64,000 nt of DNA from Antitrichia curtipendula. Its lineage: Eukaryota; Streptophyta; Bryopsida; Hypnales; Leucodontaceae. Under the pieces are notes generated by a model. It was not told where the DNA came from. It made no database searches and saw only the letters and a program-made list of their open reading frames with translations. A program made the translations under genes and the position numbers. Shown piece by piece: positions 25,658 through 35,948 of this stretch. Location of the stretch: the NCBI GenBank assembly GCA_951230915.1, contig OX579635.1, positions 27,900,001 to 27,964,000 of the forward strand, read 5' to 3'. Every line of letters begins with the position of its first letter. Position 1 is the first letter of the stretch.

Positions 25658-26560
25658 TATATTGTTTGTACTTTAAGGCCATATTCGTTATATTGAGACT
25701 TTTTGCAGATTTTGAGACATAATGCTAGGTGTTGAAAAATTCATTTAAACAAATAATAATTGAAACCAAAATAAATAATGTTAAAATAGTGATTCTACAA
25801 TGAAATTCTGAAAATTGGTGTTGTTACCTATTTATTAAAGAATACTAGTAAAGAAATAAAGCAGTTTATCCTTGAGTCAAAGATAAAAATGAGACTACAA
25901 AAAATCTCAATATAATGAATATGACCATCTTTTTGAGGTTTAATATGTGACAGTTGTATAGGAAGACTACAATTTTATACTTAGAAAAGCATCAAGCATG
26001 TGTATTTTGCAATTGCTACATATTTTATACATAAAGACACAAATTTATGGTAAAAATTTTGTAATATAAAATTTGATCTTTCTTCCATCATGGCAATTGT
26101 ATGTCTTTTGTAAATTTATGAATGTTGAGTAAACAAACAACTTTGAATGCAGAAGAGCACGGGCATATGGTAGATGTTGTAGGCACCTTAAAATTTTGAA
26201 AGAACCGTAGCCCGTAGCCCGTATCCGTAGGGTGCAGGAAGAAATGACTATGAAATAAATAATAATCTTCAATATTAAAATGAATTGGAAAGAAATCATA
26301 TCATAATTACAAAATAAGAGCTCATTCTGAGAAATGTAAAGATTTTGCGTCATTGTGTGAATGGAGGATTTCAATGTTTTGAATAGTACATCTGGCTTGT
26401 ATATTAGAACATTGTATTCTATTGTAATAGTTAATTTGGAAAATTTGGATTCTTTATCAAGTAAATTCCGAACTGTTTTAATTCACCAAGCTCCCGACAG
26501 AAAGCGGGTCTGAGTGAGGCAGTGAGCAAGCCAACATGGGCCTCCTTACCTTTACTTTGA
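25658..26560. other. AT-rich intergenic region
   Basis: No gene supported. It contains the second member (about 25872-25930) of the direct repeat also seen at 22510-22580, and a short run of GTAGCCCGTA-like units near 26206. The open frames here look like chance. Confidence 0.4.
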
Positions 26561-26564
26561 AATT

Positions 26565-26890
26565 CACAACGGAAAAAAATATGGTTTGATTGAACAAGGG
26601 CCCTTTTTCATTCCAAAAAAATTACTTGAATTTGTGTCCAATTTAAAAAAATGTGGTTCACGTGAACAAAGGTCCCCCCTTATTGGAAGCTATTGCTTAT
26701 AAATTCAAAAGGAATTAGTATTTTTTTGCCTACAATGCAAAAAAATATGGTTCAATTGAATGAGGGCCCCTTTATTGCTTCTTAATGGCAAATGAATTAA
26801 ATTCATTCACCTACAAGGAAAAAAAATACGGGTCTACGAAGCAAGGTTCCTCTTTTTTACTTTTAAATTTACAAAAATTAATTTTTCAGC
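26565..26890. repeat. Degenerate tandem repeat, four units of about 73-92 bp
   Basis: Each unit carries the anchor AAAAAATATGGTT followed by an ATTGAACAAGGGCCCC-like string. Anchors are near 26574, 26645, 26738 and 26820. The units differ in spacing and are heavily diverged, especially the last. Confidence 0.55.
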
Positions 26891-26939
26891 ACATTGTGCG
26901 ACTAGATGTTTTGACTTTGAACATTTTAAACTTTAAATT

Positions 26940-27160
26940 TTTGCACTAATAAGTTTTGAGTTTTAAATCTTTACAATGGAAAATTGAGTTGAGAGTCTAG
27001 CAAAAAAAAGAAAATTCAAAAAGACTTCATTTTCATTATTAAAAAAATTGTTAAGTAGAACTTGGTAGGAGATAGTAGGAGAATCTAAAATATTAATATC
27101 TTTTATATGGAATTAAAATGCATTAATCTCAATGCTAAGATTGTTCTAACAAAAAAACAT
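26940..27160 (-). repeat. Repeat R copy R7 (fragment, minus orientation)
   Basis: The blocks TTCATTTTCATT, AATTGTTAAGTAGA and AAGATTGTTCTAACAA occur in the same order as in copies at 62640-62790 and 63320-63460, and as the reverse complement of 49370-49470. As at the right end of the window, this R fragment ends directly against a GC-rich tandem array (27164-27346). Confidence 0.55.
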
Positions 27161-27163
27161 TCG

Positions 27164-27346
27164 TGCCTCGACCCAGTCTCGTCCGCGCCTTGACTGCCAT
27201 CCGCGCCCTGATCCAGTCTCGTCCCTGCCTTGACATTCGTCCGTGCCCCAACACAATCTCGTCCCCGCCCTGTCATTTGTCCGTGCCCCGACACAATTCC
27301 GTCTGCGCCTCTATCGGTAACGTCCGCGCCCTGGATCCTATTTGGC
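27164..27346. repeat. GC-rich minisatellite, about 40-bp period (22 + 18)
   Basis: Units alternate between a 22-bp form (CCCTGATCCAGTCTCGTCCCTG) and an 18-bp form (CCTTGACATTCGTCCGTG), giving about four 40-bp higher-order units with CpG-rich variation. The array stands out against AT-rich flanks and directly follows an R fragment. Its sequence differs from the GCGACC arrays further right, but its position relative to R is the same. Confidence 0.7.
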
Positions 27347-27719
27347 AGCTAGGTAGAGTCAAAGTGGTAGCCACATCACATGTTTTTTCAATGGAAGAAA
27401 GTCAACTTAGTATTGACCACATCGGACGGACGAGACCTCTATTGGACGGGCAAACCGTCCGTCCGTCCACTATGACAACCCTGCATTTGGCATACCGGAA
27501 CCGGGTGCTAACACATACCGGAAGACCTACTAGAAGTTAACAGGGTGATCCGAACGCTCAACGGCTCTATCAAAAATTTAGGATAGCCGTTGAACGGTCA
27601 GAATCTTCCGCGATCATTGCGGAAATGGCTACCTTAACAAACTGGAGGCGACTTTTGGAAAGAAGGCTGAGGGTCAAAACCTCCACTCGCCATTCTCACT
27701 TAAGAGTTGTTAGCATCTT

Positions 27720-29812
27720 CTAAGCATGCATTGTTTTTCTGACAGCGCTTAAGAGAGTCAAGAAGAGAAGGACTAAGTTTTCGGATCTGGTTGAGGGGAA
27801 GTAGACCGGCGCTAGTAGAAAGTTTCCGTAGCTTTGTATTTCGGAGGGATTGTGTGAGGTTTGTGATCCGAGAGGAGAGACAACTCTATAGAAAATGATG
27901 GTGAAGGCGGACGGAAGCGGAGCTGTACAAATCAAGGTGAAGACCATCAGCCCAATTATTCGAAGGATGAGGAAGGGCAGAGACAAATGGAAAAAGATTT
28001 GAGGTAGATCGGATGCTTGGAATTTCTGCGTTGATCCTGGAGCTTGAAGGATGAGGAAATGATTCAAGAGCTGATGCAGGAGCAATTGAACGAATGGAAT
28101 AAGATGAACCGAGTGCTTTCCGGCAAGTAGATTCTTGAAATCTAGAAGAGGGTCTATGATTTTCCGCGAGAAGGAGAAGGAATGGCTTCCTAAACTGATA
28201 AGTTTGCAGAGGGTAAGTTCTCTAATCCTCCTCATTCAAAGGATGGCTACGCAATAGCAAATTGCAGAGAGAGGCATAGGAGATTGTAGGAGTTTTTGGT
28301 TCCAATCATGTATCCAGAAAGACCAAACCGGATCACAATGATTTAGGCCAACACTCTCCTCAGAGTGTTGAGTGGAGAAAGAAAAGTATTCTGGGGAGGA
28401 ATATTGAGAGATTTAGTAGGCAAGATGGTTTTTGCATTGGAGAATACCAATGCAACTCTTATAGGTCCTATCCTCTTCCATCTTAGGAGTCACGAGATGA
28501 TAGCATACAAGGCAGCAGCTATACTCTCGAAGCTGAACATAACTCCACCCCGAGAACGAGATAGTAAGGAGAGGAAGAGAAGACATGATGAGGGATTTGG
28601 GAGAGTTCATCAGAGCATAGGAAGGGTTCTTTAGAGAAGAAGAAAAGAGATGAGAGGCTCCCGCAATCCACCAAAAAGAAAAGACCCCATATTGAGAGGA
28701 ATGAGTCCCCGGAACCGGAAGTAGACCGAGAGGATCCATTGGGGAGGATTATTGAGGATCTGAGGAAGATCCGAGAGGAGATAGACATTGAAAGAGGGTC
28801 AGTCCAAAACGTATGTGGGTTGCTAAGAGGGATTGACGTGTCTGAGCTCACATAAAGAATAGAGGGTCTAATCCGGAATAGCGATTTCCAGAAGTGAGAA
28901 ACTCAGGTCAAGGAACTGACTGAGAAGAACCTTGAACTCCAAAGACAGTTGGAAAAGAGTAGAGAGGGAAGTAGGGAGAAGAGAAGGCTATCTGCGGAAT
29001 CAAAGGATAAACTTAGGAGGATCCGGGTTTTTGTGGAACATTCCGGGGACGTAGTGAACAAGGCCAAGTTGTTTGACAAAGATATTCATATGGCCGGATC
29101 AGAAGCAGCAGCAAAGGCGGTTATGGTACTAGCAGAGTACTCGGTGGTGATAGAGAAGATAATATACAAGATCCGAGATGCACTCCATTAGGGAGGACTG
29201 TATTTGATTTCCGGGAAAGGAAAAGAGGTCAAACCAAGCCAGGAAGCAATTCCATTCAATAAGCCCCAGTCATGTCACTACCCGCACTTGTAAAGCCAAA
29301 GAGCAAGGCGATAGAGGAGTAGACCCATGTTAAGGAAGTTTCCAGGTTGAAGTCAAGAGCCGAGGAAGGATCCGCATATGGATCCGGATCTAAGGATCGT
29401 TTTCGGAAGGCGGAATCCGAATTTCAGACACCTTAGGGTAAAGTTTCCAAATCATCTCCGTAGGTATCCAGTACAAAAACGAAGAAGATTACACCTAAGC
29501 GAGCCAGGGCGGTGCCTTCAAGGAGTCACCAATCAAAGGAGGATGAGTCGCTGAGCAACTCAAGAAATGAGGGGAGCATGACCAAATCCAGATCTAATTC
29601 AGGATCCCATTGTGATCCGGATTCAGATGAAGACTCCAATCTGGTACCTCTCTCTCCATCGAGCTTCAAGGGTAAGGCTTCGACACCATCCAGGGAAAGA
29701 GCAACACCAAGAGGAAAGTCATCTGCAAGTAAGAAACAGACGCTTAGAAAAGGATCCGCCAAGCTTAAAGAACCTTTTTCAAAGCAGACTAGGAAGTAGA
29801 TAGGAAGTTATC
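27720..29812 (+). pseudogene. Degraded gag-like coiled-coil element protein
   Basis: A coding-like stretch in three frames matches the minus-strand gene at 45966-47599. LSGERKVFWGGILRDLVGKMV followed later by PILFHL (28365-28520) aligns with LSGDRKADWARIMFDLVAQLA and CPYLFHLY in the other copy. Downstream come a charged helical segment (28949-29191, IRVFVEHSGDVVNKAKLFDKD) and a Ser/Lys-rich tail (29512-29799). Many stops interrupt the first 600 bp. The region is dense in GGATCC and CCGGA strings, like the 45-48 kb copy. The pattern resembles structural proteins of plant retroelements or transposons, but no protease, polymerase or integrase is visible, so 'gag-like' is only a working label. 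Confidence 0.55.
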
Positions 29813-30216
29813 TAGCAAGAATCTAAGACAATAGGATGAAAACCAAAGTTTATGATAGGTAGAAAGCTGTTAGTTAGGTGCTTTTCAATTGAATGCACCT
29901 GGACTTCCACTTTCTAGGTTTTTAGGATCTTAGATCCACATTTTGCCGATTGGCAGGGTAGAGAGAAAGTCAACTTAGGAGGATAAGGAATAACACTTGT
30001 CATTCTTCTGCAAGGTTGTCTTGTCGGACGGGTTTCCGGGTTTCGGTGACATATTAGACGTGTCGCGTCGCGTGTCGTATATGACATGTGTCGAATATAG
30101 GCGACAAATGTGTCGCAAAAAAATTTAGGGTTTGGAAGTTTTTTACCCCATGGTAAATGGATTTGTCCTACATGTCTGGTTGTCCGCAGTGACGTGGAAA
30201 GACAGAACCACGTCAG
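29813..30216. other. Short intergenic segment
   Basis: No gene supported. Around 30055-30115 there is a run of GTGTCG-like words (GTGTCGCGTCGCGTGTCG) leading into the GC-rich array that follows. Confidence 0.4.
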
Positions 30217-30495
30217 CTTGGGCTACTGCGGGTTAGGGCGAGTGTGGATCGGGGTAGGGCGACCGCGGGTCCAAGAACCAGGGCGACTGCGGCTTCTAGA
30301 AGTGGGGCGACTTCGGGTCCAATGTCTATGGGCGACCGCGGGTGGGGGATGGGTTGGGCGACTTTGGGTTCCCAGTGTCTGGGCGACTGCGGGTACCCAA
30401 TGTGGGCGACTGCGGCTGCGTGTCTGGGACGACTGCGGGTCCAAAGGCGACAGCAGTTGGGGGGATTCAGGCGGCGACCGCGGGTGTCCTCTGCT
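30217..30495. repeat. GCGACC array 1
   Basis: About twelve occurrences of a GGGCGACCGCGGGT-like word, with spacing of roughly 20-40 bp and CpG-type variants (GACTGCGGGT, GACTTCGGGT). Several overlapping long open frames here are by-products of the low-complexity repeat. In the orientation used by the other arrays this one would face a gene on the minus strand to its left, and none is apparent. Confidence 0.75.
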
Positions 30496-30499
30496 GTAA

Positions 30500-30981
30500 T
30501 TGAACATGACATCTATTAAAATCTTCTTAAAACTACATGCTTAAAAAGCATTACACTGGCCGCTTATTCATAACGGCTTATACAATTTGCAATTTTGAAT
30601 AATATACCTCAAGAAATGTAGAATTCAATTCCTCTCATTTGAATGAATGCACAAAATCCAATACAAGTCCACAATAATTATTATAATTATATTAATAACT
30701 CATATATATATGGGTCAGGTCCGGGGTATACAAATGAAGTTGTAATTGCATTGTACTTCCTACTACTTTGTTATGGTCACCATTCCAATGCTTGTGAAAG
30801 TCTACACACTCCAAAAAAATTCAAACCTTCCTATATGTTTCTCAGCCTCATATACTTTAATATGAGGATGTACAAAAAAGTCACACATAAACTATTAATC
30901 TATTATAATCTTCATCTACAAATTTTCGATACAAAAAAACGTATGTTGAATCCTTACAATAGTATTATACTATCTCCACAT
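30500..30981. other. AT-rich spacer
   Basis: No gene supported. The long open frame across it (30643-31014) has an AT-driven composition (Asn, Tyr, Ile, Leu) and no recognisable motif. Confidence 0.4.
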
Positions 30982-32096
30982 CTATTCACTAGGATCAAAG
31001 TCGTCATCATTTGACACTTCATCGGCGTTGGGGTCTGTATCTTCATGCGACTCGTCCCTATTCTCGTTGTCGGTCGAGCTCTCGTTCTCGTCTTCTTCTC
31101 TTGGCACTGGTATGTTTCGTACCTCTCGTTCTACCTCTGAATTCAGATTCCGCACTTCAGTATCTACACCGGCAACGCCTTCTGTTTGCACCAATCGTTT
31201 CGTGCGCCTCAACACGTCCGTGGTTCCATCAGTGTTGGGTGTACGGTGTCGCCCTCCTCCACTTGATTGACCGACATTTTGATTGGAACATTCCGCCCCC
31301 ATGCTGAACCGTTGGACAACTTGATTTTGACGTTTAGGATTTCTATGGACCACCTTGTGAACCCTCCTAATACGCTTCTTTCTTCCACTGTTGTGTCTAC
31401 GCGTGCCTAATGATGATGTCCCTGGGGCTAACGTTGATGAAGGTTGAGTGGGTTGCGGAGCTGAGGCATGGACTTCCTCATCAATGGTCCGTGGTGGACC
31501 TTGATGCACCGGCGGCCTTGGCAGATGGGTTGGAAAAGACCTTGTGACCGTAGCCACGCTCTGACTTGCTCCTCGATTTAAGGGTGCATTACGATTCAAA
31601 TTCAGAATAGCTTGTAGAGGCACATCTGAATCATACTCCACCGTTTCTGTTATTCGGGTGGTACGTGCATTCACTGCTACAGGAATTGGGCACCCCTCAC
31701 GTACAACCTCATCAATGTGTATTGCCTCTTCTTCTCTTTCACTTTCCACAATAACTCGTGCAGTGCTCCGGAGATTTATTGGCATGCTTGAAGACGGATG
31801 TGCTAGTACTGGAGATCTTACAGGCTCTTCTGGTGCAAGCACTGGATTTTGTACGCCTTCGTTGTTGTCATCAAAAGTTCTTTCCCTCGGTAGTGGTGAA
31901 TATGCGGTTGGAGCTTCATCCCATGCAAAGACGCAATTCCGTTCTGGTGTACGTAGGGGCTCCTCTTCACCAGAATTGTTCTCATCATTACCATCCGTAA
32001 AAGTGTGGCCGTAACGTCGTCTTGGGGGGAGGTCAACAGTAGCAGGCGGGTAGATGCATGGTTGAGTGGACCAAAACCGGCACTTGGTGACTCAAT
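30982..32096 (-). CDS. Hypothetical acidic low-complexity protein (possibly a last exon)
   Basis: A minus-strand frame stays open from about 32096 (after a TGA) to a stop at 30982, roughly 370 codons. The first internal ATG is at 31785 (MPINLRSTARV). The product is low in complexity: Pro/Arg-rich, then a basic patch (GRKKRIRRVHKVVHRNPKR), then an acidic tail rich in Asp, Glu and Asn. The composition looks like a nuclear, disordered protein. I recognise no domain. The absence of an ATG upstream and the open 5' end suggest the 3' exon of a spliced gene, or a fragment. Confidence 0.4.
32048..32076. repeat. 29-bp word identical (inverted) to the hAT 3' end at 42969-42997
   Basis: The plus-strand sequence from GGGTAGATGC to GGACCAAAA is exactly the reverse complement of 42969-42997, which spans the stop codon of the hAT transposase. 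Sequence on either side shows no further match. Confidence 0.9.
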
Positions 32097-32413
32097 GAAA
32101 GTCCCTGGAGAGTCCATCCGCGATGGCCAAGCTGGCTGCCACGACGGAGTACGCTGCCCTGCAAAGGCGGGAGAAAGAATTTGAATATGATGCGCCCGTA
32201 GTTGTGGGTCGTTGGATCTCAACGGGGGGGTCAATCTACGGCCCGATGCCCGAATGCCCAATGCCCGATGCCCGAGCGGCGGCAGTCCCTGGCTGGGAGG
32301 TCTCGCTTGCGGAGTGTTGCACTGGTTTGGCACTTGAGTGCTTTGCGAGGACAGATTGCTTTGCGTAGGACTGATTGCTTTGCATGGACAGATTGTGCCA
32401 GCGTAGAGAGACC

Positions 32414-33600
32414 ATGGCTTCAAATCTTAGGGTGAGTAATACGAGTAGTCTTGAGGGCGGTGAGGAGAGGTATTTCCTGAAGCCTGTAAAGGCTGAAGGT
32501 GGCGAAGAGAGGTCCTCGTTTGTAGATCCCATTTTAGCGGCACAAGTAGACCTCATCTTCGATAGAGTAACGCCACCAACTTGGGGTCAGTTTCAAAAAT
32601 CGTATGGCCTTAGCAATGAAGGTCCTAACCCGAAAAAGCTTAAGATAGGGGTGCACCTCGAGGAGCAGGATGTAGAAGCATTGTTCGCCCTTGCATCAAC
32701 AGAAGTGGCTACAGATATGATCGACTTGAGAATGAGTGGTTGATTCGGGAGAGTGAGGAGAAATACATGATTTGTCATTAGCGAAATGTGCTCCCGAACA
32801 ACAGGCTGATCAACAAGGCTGAGGTGCGCGGCATTACTTACGAGAAGGTGAAGGCGAAGAAGGTCAATTGGTGTGCTTTTGCTGAGTGGACGTGTCACAA
32901 CGAGATCAGGAGGAAGGATAACAAGGACGAGGCTCAAGACGTGGTCCCATCACCAAAACAAGGGATTCCACGAGACGGGTCCAAAGGGGATTGCTTCCCA
33001 GTCTCCAGCCGTAAGAGACTAGTTGGCGATTTTGGAGACCTAACGGCAACAATGCCTGAAGGCAGCAATCGGCGGCTTACCACGGACTTCCGAGAGAATA
33101 AGTCCATCGTGGAGTGGCAAGATTTCATTTCTGGCTTGGAGAGGAGCTTGCTGGCATCGGAGGAAGTGGTCCATAATCTGGAGCGGAAGAAGGACGAAGC
33201 GGCGATGGAGAAAGTTCGAGTTGTGAGCCAGGTTGACTTCGGAGCTATGATGGTGAGTACAGCCGAAGGTCACCTCAGGGAGCTACAGGATTTAGTGGAG
33301 AGTAAAGAGAAATGTATAGCCGAATTATCCTCGTGCACCCCGTTTGAAGGCAGTAAATTGTGTGCAGAGTCTGCCTCCTTGGAGGAATTGCAGAACCAGG
33401 TCGTTTTGCAGAAGAAGGTCATTGAATCTCTGAAGATGACCAAGATGAGTGGTTTAGGGCTTAGTGACCACACATCGATCCTTCTTGAGTATGACAGGGC
33501 AGTAGAAGCATGCGCGACTGCCGTGAGAAGCTTGAGTGTTTGGAAAACTCAGAAGCTAGCGCTCCAGGGACAGCTACGACAAATGCAATTAGGGTTCTAA
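32414..33600 (+). pseudogene. Hypothetical coiled-coil protein, frame-disrupted
   Basis: The frame begins at ATG 32414 (MASNLRVSNTSS) and runs to 32743. Coding character then shifts to another frame (LENEWLIRESEEKY), meets a TAG at 32779 and continues to the TAA at 33598. The second half is rich in Leu, Glu and Lys with heptad-like spacing, for example FISGLERSLLASEEVVHNLE, as expected for a coiled coil. The KAKKVNWCAF segment loosely recalls the VDW block of the 50- and 59-kb coiled-coil family, but the similarity is too weak to claim. Either a frameshift plus a stop broke the gene, or a short intron spans about 32700-32785. Confidence 0.45.
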
Positions 33601-33633
33601 CGCCCCGGATTTTTCCCAGCTCCTTTACCTTTT

Positions 33634-34011
33634 GTGACGTTGAATTCAGACGGAGGAGTAGTGTCAACCACCATAGTTGAGGTTCATGAGTGTCCTTTTT
33701 GTTTGCGTGGTTTTGATCCAGCTTGGGACTGCAGGATTGCAAGTTGTAAGCATGGCTATCATTCGTGGTGCGCCTGGACACACTTCAGTAGTTTGTCACG
33801 TTGTTGCCTAGAGAGTTGCGGTATGGAGATGCACGAAGCCTGGTGGGCACTGGCTGGAATTCCGAATGCACAGAAAACCACGGATTTGGAGGGACCAGTA
33901 TGGGAGGATGGTGAAGACCAGCGGAATGACGTCCAAGGCAAAGGTAGTTTATACTTCATAGTTCATAGTAAATGTCTTGTTTGTCCCTATGTTCATAGTG
34001 ATAGTTCTTGA
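33634..34011 (+). CDS. RING-H2-like zinc-binding exon or small gene
   Basis: The frame has no early ATG, so it may be an internal exon. It encodes CPFC, then 14 residues, then CKHGYHSWC, then a cluster CCLESC. This matches the first six ligands of a RING-H2 finger (C-x2-C ... C-x-H-x2-H-x2-C), but the last cysteine pair has non-canonical spacing. RING-H2 proteins are usually E3 ubiquitin ligases; I can claim only a likely zinc-binding fold. It lies 34 bp after the coiled-coil ORF on the same strand and may belong to one spliced gene with it. Confidence 0.45.
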   Translation: MTLNSDGGVVSTTIVEVHECPFCLRGFDPAWDCRIASCKHGYHSWCAWTHFSSLSRCCLESCGMEMHEAWWALAGIPNAQKTTDLEGPVWEDGEDQRNDVQGKGSLYFIVHSKCLVCPYVHSDSS

Positions 34012-34427
34012 AGTACCAATAAAATGTCAATTAGAATACTCCATTGTGTTCTACAAGATTGTAAGATTCAGTGATTTTCCTTGTATTATGTGGATGTGTC
34101 CTCAAGTTTTGGGCGAGAGTCAATGGGGTTCCTTGTATTACGTGAATGTGCTCTAGAGTTTCCAGCAAGTATTGGTGGAGTCCACTGGGGTCTTCAATGT
34201 GTCCTCAATAGTACTCTATATTACTTTAGTTCACTTTGGATTCAAAGAATCTCCATGCATGGTTGGTGATAGTCCATTCACCTATGATAGGGTTTCTGAT
34301 AGTCCATAGAATTCTGATAGTATTCCAATAGTGTCTTTGATTCTCCATGTACATCTTCATGGCGTCTCCAATAGGAATAGCTTGAAAGTATTTGTTGAAT
34401 TGGTCTTCCGTACTTGCAAATTCAGGG

Positions 34428-35021
34428 ATGGTTTCACTTTCTTTCTCCACTCAATCTAGGCGGCATTTGCAACCTACTCGATCTCGGACCCTAAGCCCAT
34501 CAGTTGGGAGCATTAAACTCAGTCATCAAGCACGACTGGAGCTACCTCAGAAGAAGGTAGTTTGCGCAGTACTTGAGGAGCCCCTTGGAGAGCAGGAGGC
34601 ATCACCAGTACAGCAAAGCATGCCACAAATGCCACAAAAACACAGTGTATTGAACGGTAAGAGGAAGAAAGGCGCAAAGAAATCCCCGGCCATGGCTGTA
34701 CCTGAAGTGTTTGAGGAAATGCAGACAGCAGGGGGTGCTGAATTTGAGGATGACGAAGATGAGGCGGAAGGTAATTCGGGACCCAGCACGACCAGTGAAG
34801 ATCACATGCAAGAAGATGATGCAGCCAAGGAGTCTCCAGCCAAGAAGAAAAATAGGCGTGGAGGAAGGACCAGCCCTCACCCGAAGCCAGGAAGCGGGAA
34901 GAAGAAGGGATCGACCGAGCAAGTTAAAGGGTCTGTGGAGAAGGGTCCGAAGGTGCCAGTCACTGAACGTGTGTCACAGGCAAAAGTGACTCGCTCAGCA
35001 CAAAGACAGAGCATGAAGTGA
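34428..35021 (+). CDS. Hypothetical Lys/Glu-rich disordered protein
   Basis: Open frame of about 200 codons; the first ATG is at 34428. It holds basic clusters (NGKRKKGAKK, AKKKNRRGGR, GSGKKKG) and an acidic stretch (EFEDDEDEAEG), a composition typical of nuclear disordered tails. Its last 72 bp are tandemly duplicated beyond the stop. I recognise no domain. It could be a 3' exon of the preceding ORFs, but no splice junction with matching phase was found. Confidence 0.4.
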   Translation: MVSLSFSTQSRRHLQPTRSRTLSPSVGSIKLSHQARLELPQKKVVCAVLEEPLGEQEASPVQQSMPQMPQKHSVLNGKRKKGAKKSPAMAVPEVFEEMQTAGGAEFEDDEDEAEGNSGPSTTSEDHMQEDDAAKESPAKKKNRRGGRTSPHPKPGSGKKKGSTEQVKGSVEKGPKVPVTERVSQAKVTRSAQRQSMK

Positions 35022-35103
35022 TCACCAGCAGTCACTGAACGTGTATCACAAGCAAAAGTGACTCGCTCAGCTCAAAGACAGAGCACGAAGTGATCACCAG
35101 CAG
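34957..35103. repeat. 72-bp tandem duplication at the 3' end of an ORF
   Basis: The block CAGTCACTGAACGTGT ... ATCACCAG occurs at 34957-35028 and again at 35029-35103 with only a few substitutions. The first copy holds the stop codon at 35019-35021, so the second repeats the end of the coding region outside the frame. Confidence 0.85.
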
Positions 35104-35398
35104 CGGTAGGTTGATTTTTCGTTTGATGACTAATGTTTTACGTTTGATGTGTGACATTTTGGTATTATGAAGCTTCTGATGTTTTACGTTTGTGTGCGTT
35201 TTGGTATTATGAAAATTCATTCTTGGAAGTCTAATCACATTGATTGTAATCCAGTCATGATGCTTGAGGCTAGGTGCGGGTGTTCTTAAGCTATTGGGGG
35301 AGACCCTGAATCGCATTCTGCTCTGTGTTTTGTTTGGTCATTGCTCAAACTCAGCGTATGCTCAGCTGCTGTCTTTGCTATTTCCTAGTAGCCCCACG

Positions 35399-35946
35399 AT
35401 GTCTTTCCTTCCTGAAACAAAGCGGGAGCTCGCGCAGTACCTGACCTGCGTTGATCAGGAAGTGGATTTTCCGAAGGGAAAGCTCCCTTTTTTTGAAACT
35501 GAGAAAGTGAGGACGCTTGTATTCGCAGATGGCGGGGAGAACGTGGAGTGGACCAAGGAGGCCAACGAGGAGTTCCGCATGATGGAGTTATGCAGCGGTG
35601 TGGGGTTTCACTCGTTCTCAATCATCAAGTTGTATGGGGGGTTGGCGGGCGTTGGCTCGGAAGAGTGGAGTGTGCAGCGCATTGATCCACATGAGGAATT
35701 GCTTGACTCCAACGAGGACTTCAACGACACGCACTTGTATTGGTCTGACAATGAAATCCAGAACCCGGCGGAGGCGGGGAGCGATGCAGATTGCTACCGA
35801 GATGGAGGGGATCAGGTGGGATTCCCGACCCAAGCGCTGGAGAATCATGTGGAGCTACAACGGCCCGCGCAATGATACGCACCCTGAGTCAGGTAGGGCG
35901 GTTGTCACGTATAGTATCACGGATGATGACGCACTGTTTAGTGCTT
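35399..35946 (+). pseudogene. Hypothetical protein with a probable frameshift near its end
   Basis: The frame starts at ATG 35399 (MSFLPETKRELAQYL) and is open to 35875. The last 20 or so codons look unlike the rest, while another frame from about 35790 reads a better-formed ending (WSYNGPRNDTHPESG ... DDDALFSA, stop 35946-35948). A one- or two-base indel near 35790 would join them into about 180 residues. The protein is acidic and mixed in composition, and I recognise no domain. Confidence 0.4.
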
Positions 35947-35948
35947 AG

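Noticed and set aside
30110..30519. Several overlapping ORFs of 90-130 codons on both strands
   Set aside because: They are translations of the GCGACC low-complexity array, rich in Gly, Arg, Asp and Pro, and all frames are open because of the repeat.
31818..32423. 201-codon minus-strand ORF overlapping the acidic protein
   Set aside because: Its codons overlap another frame with clearer protein-like acidic composition that continues into 30982-31842; this one is probably a frame shadow.
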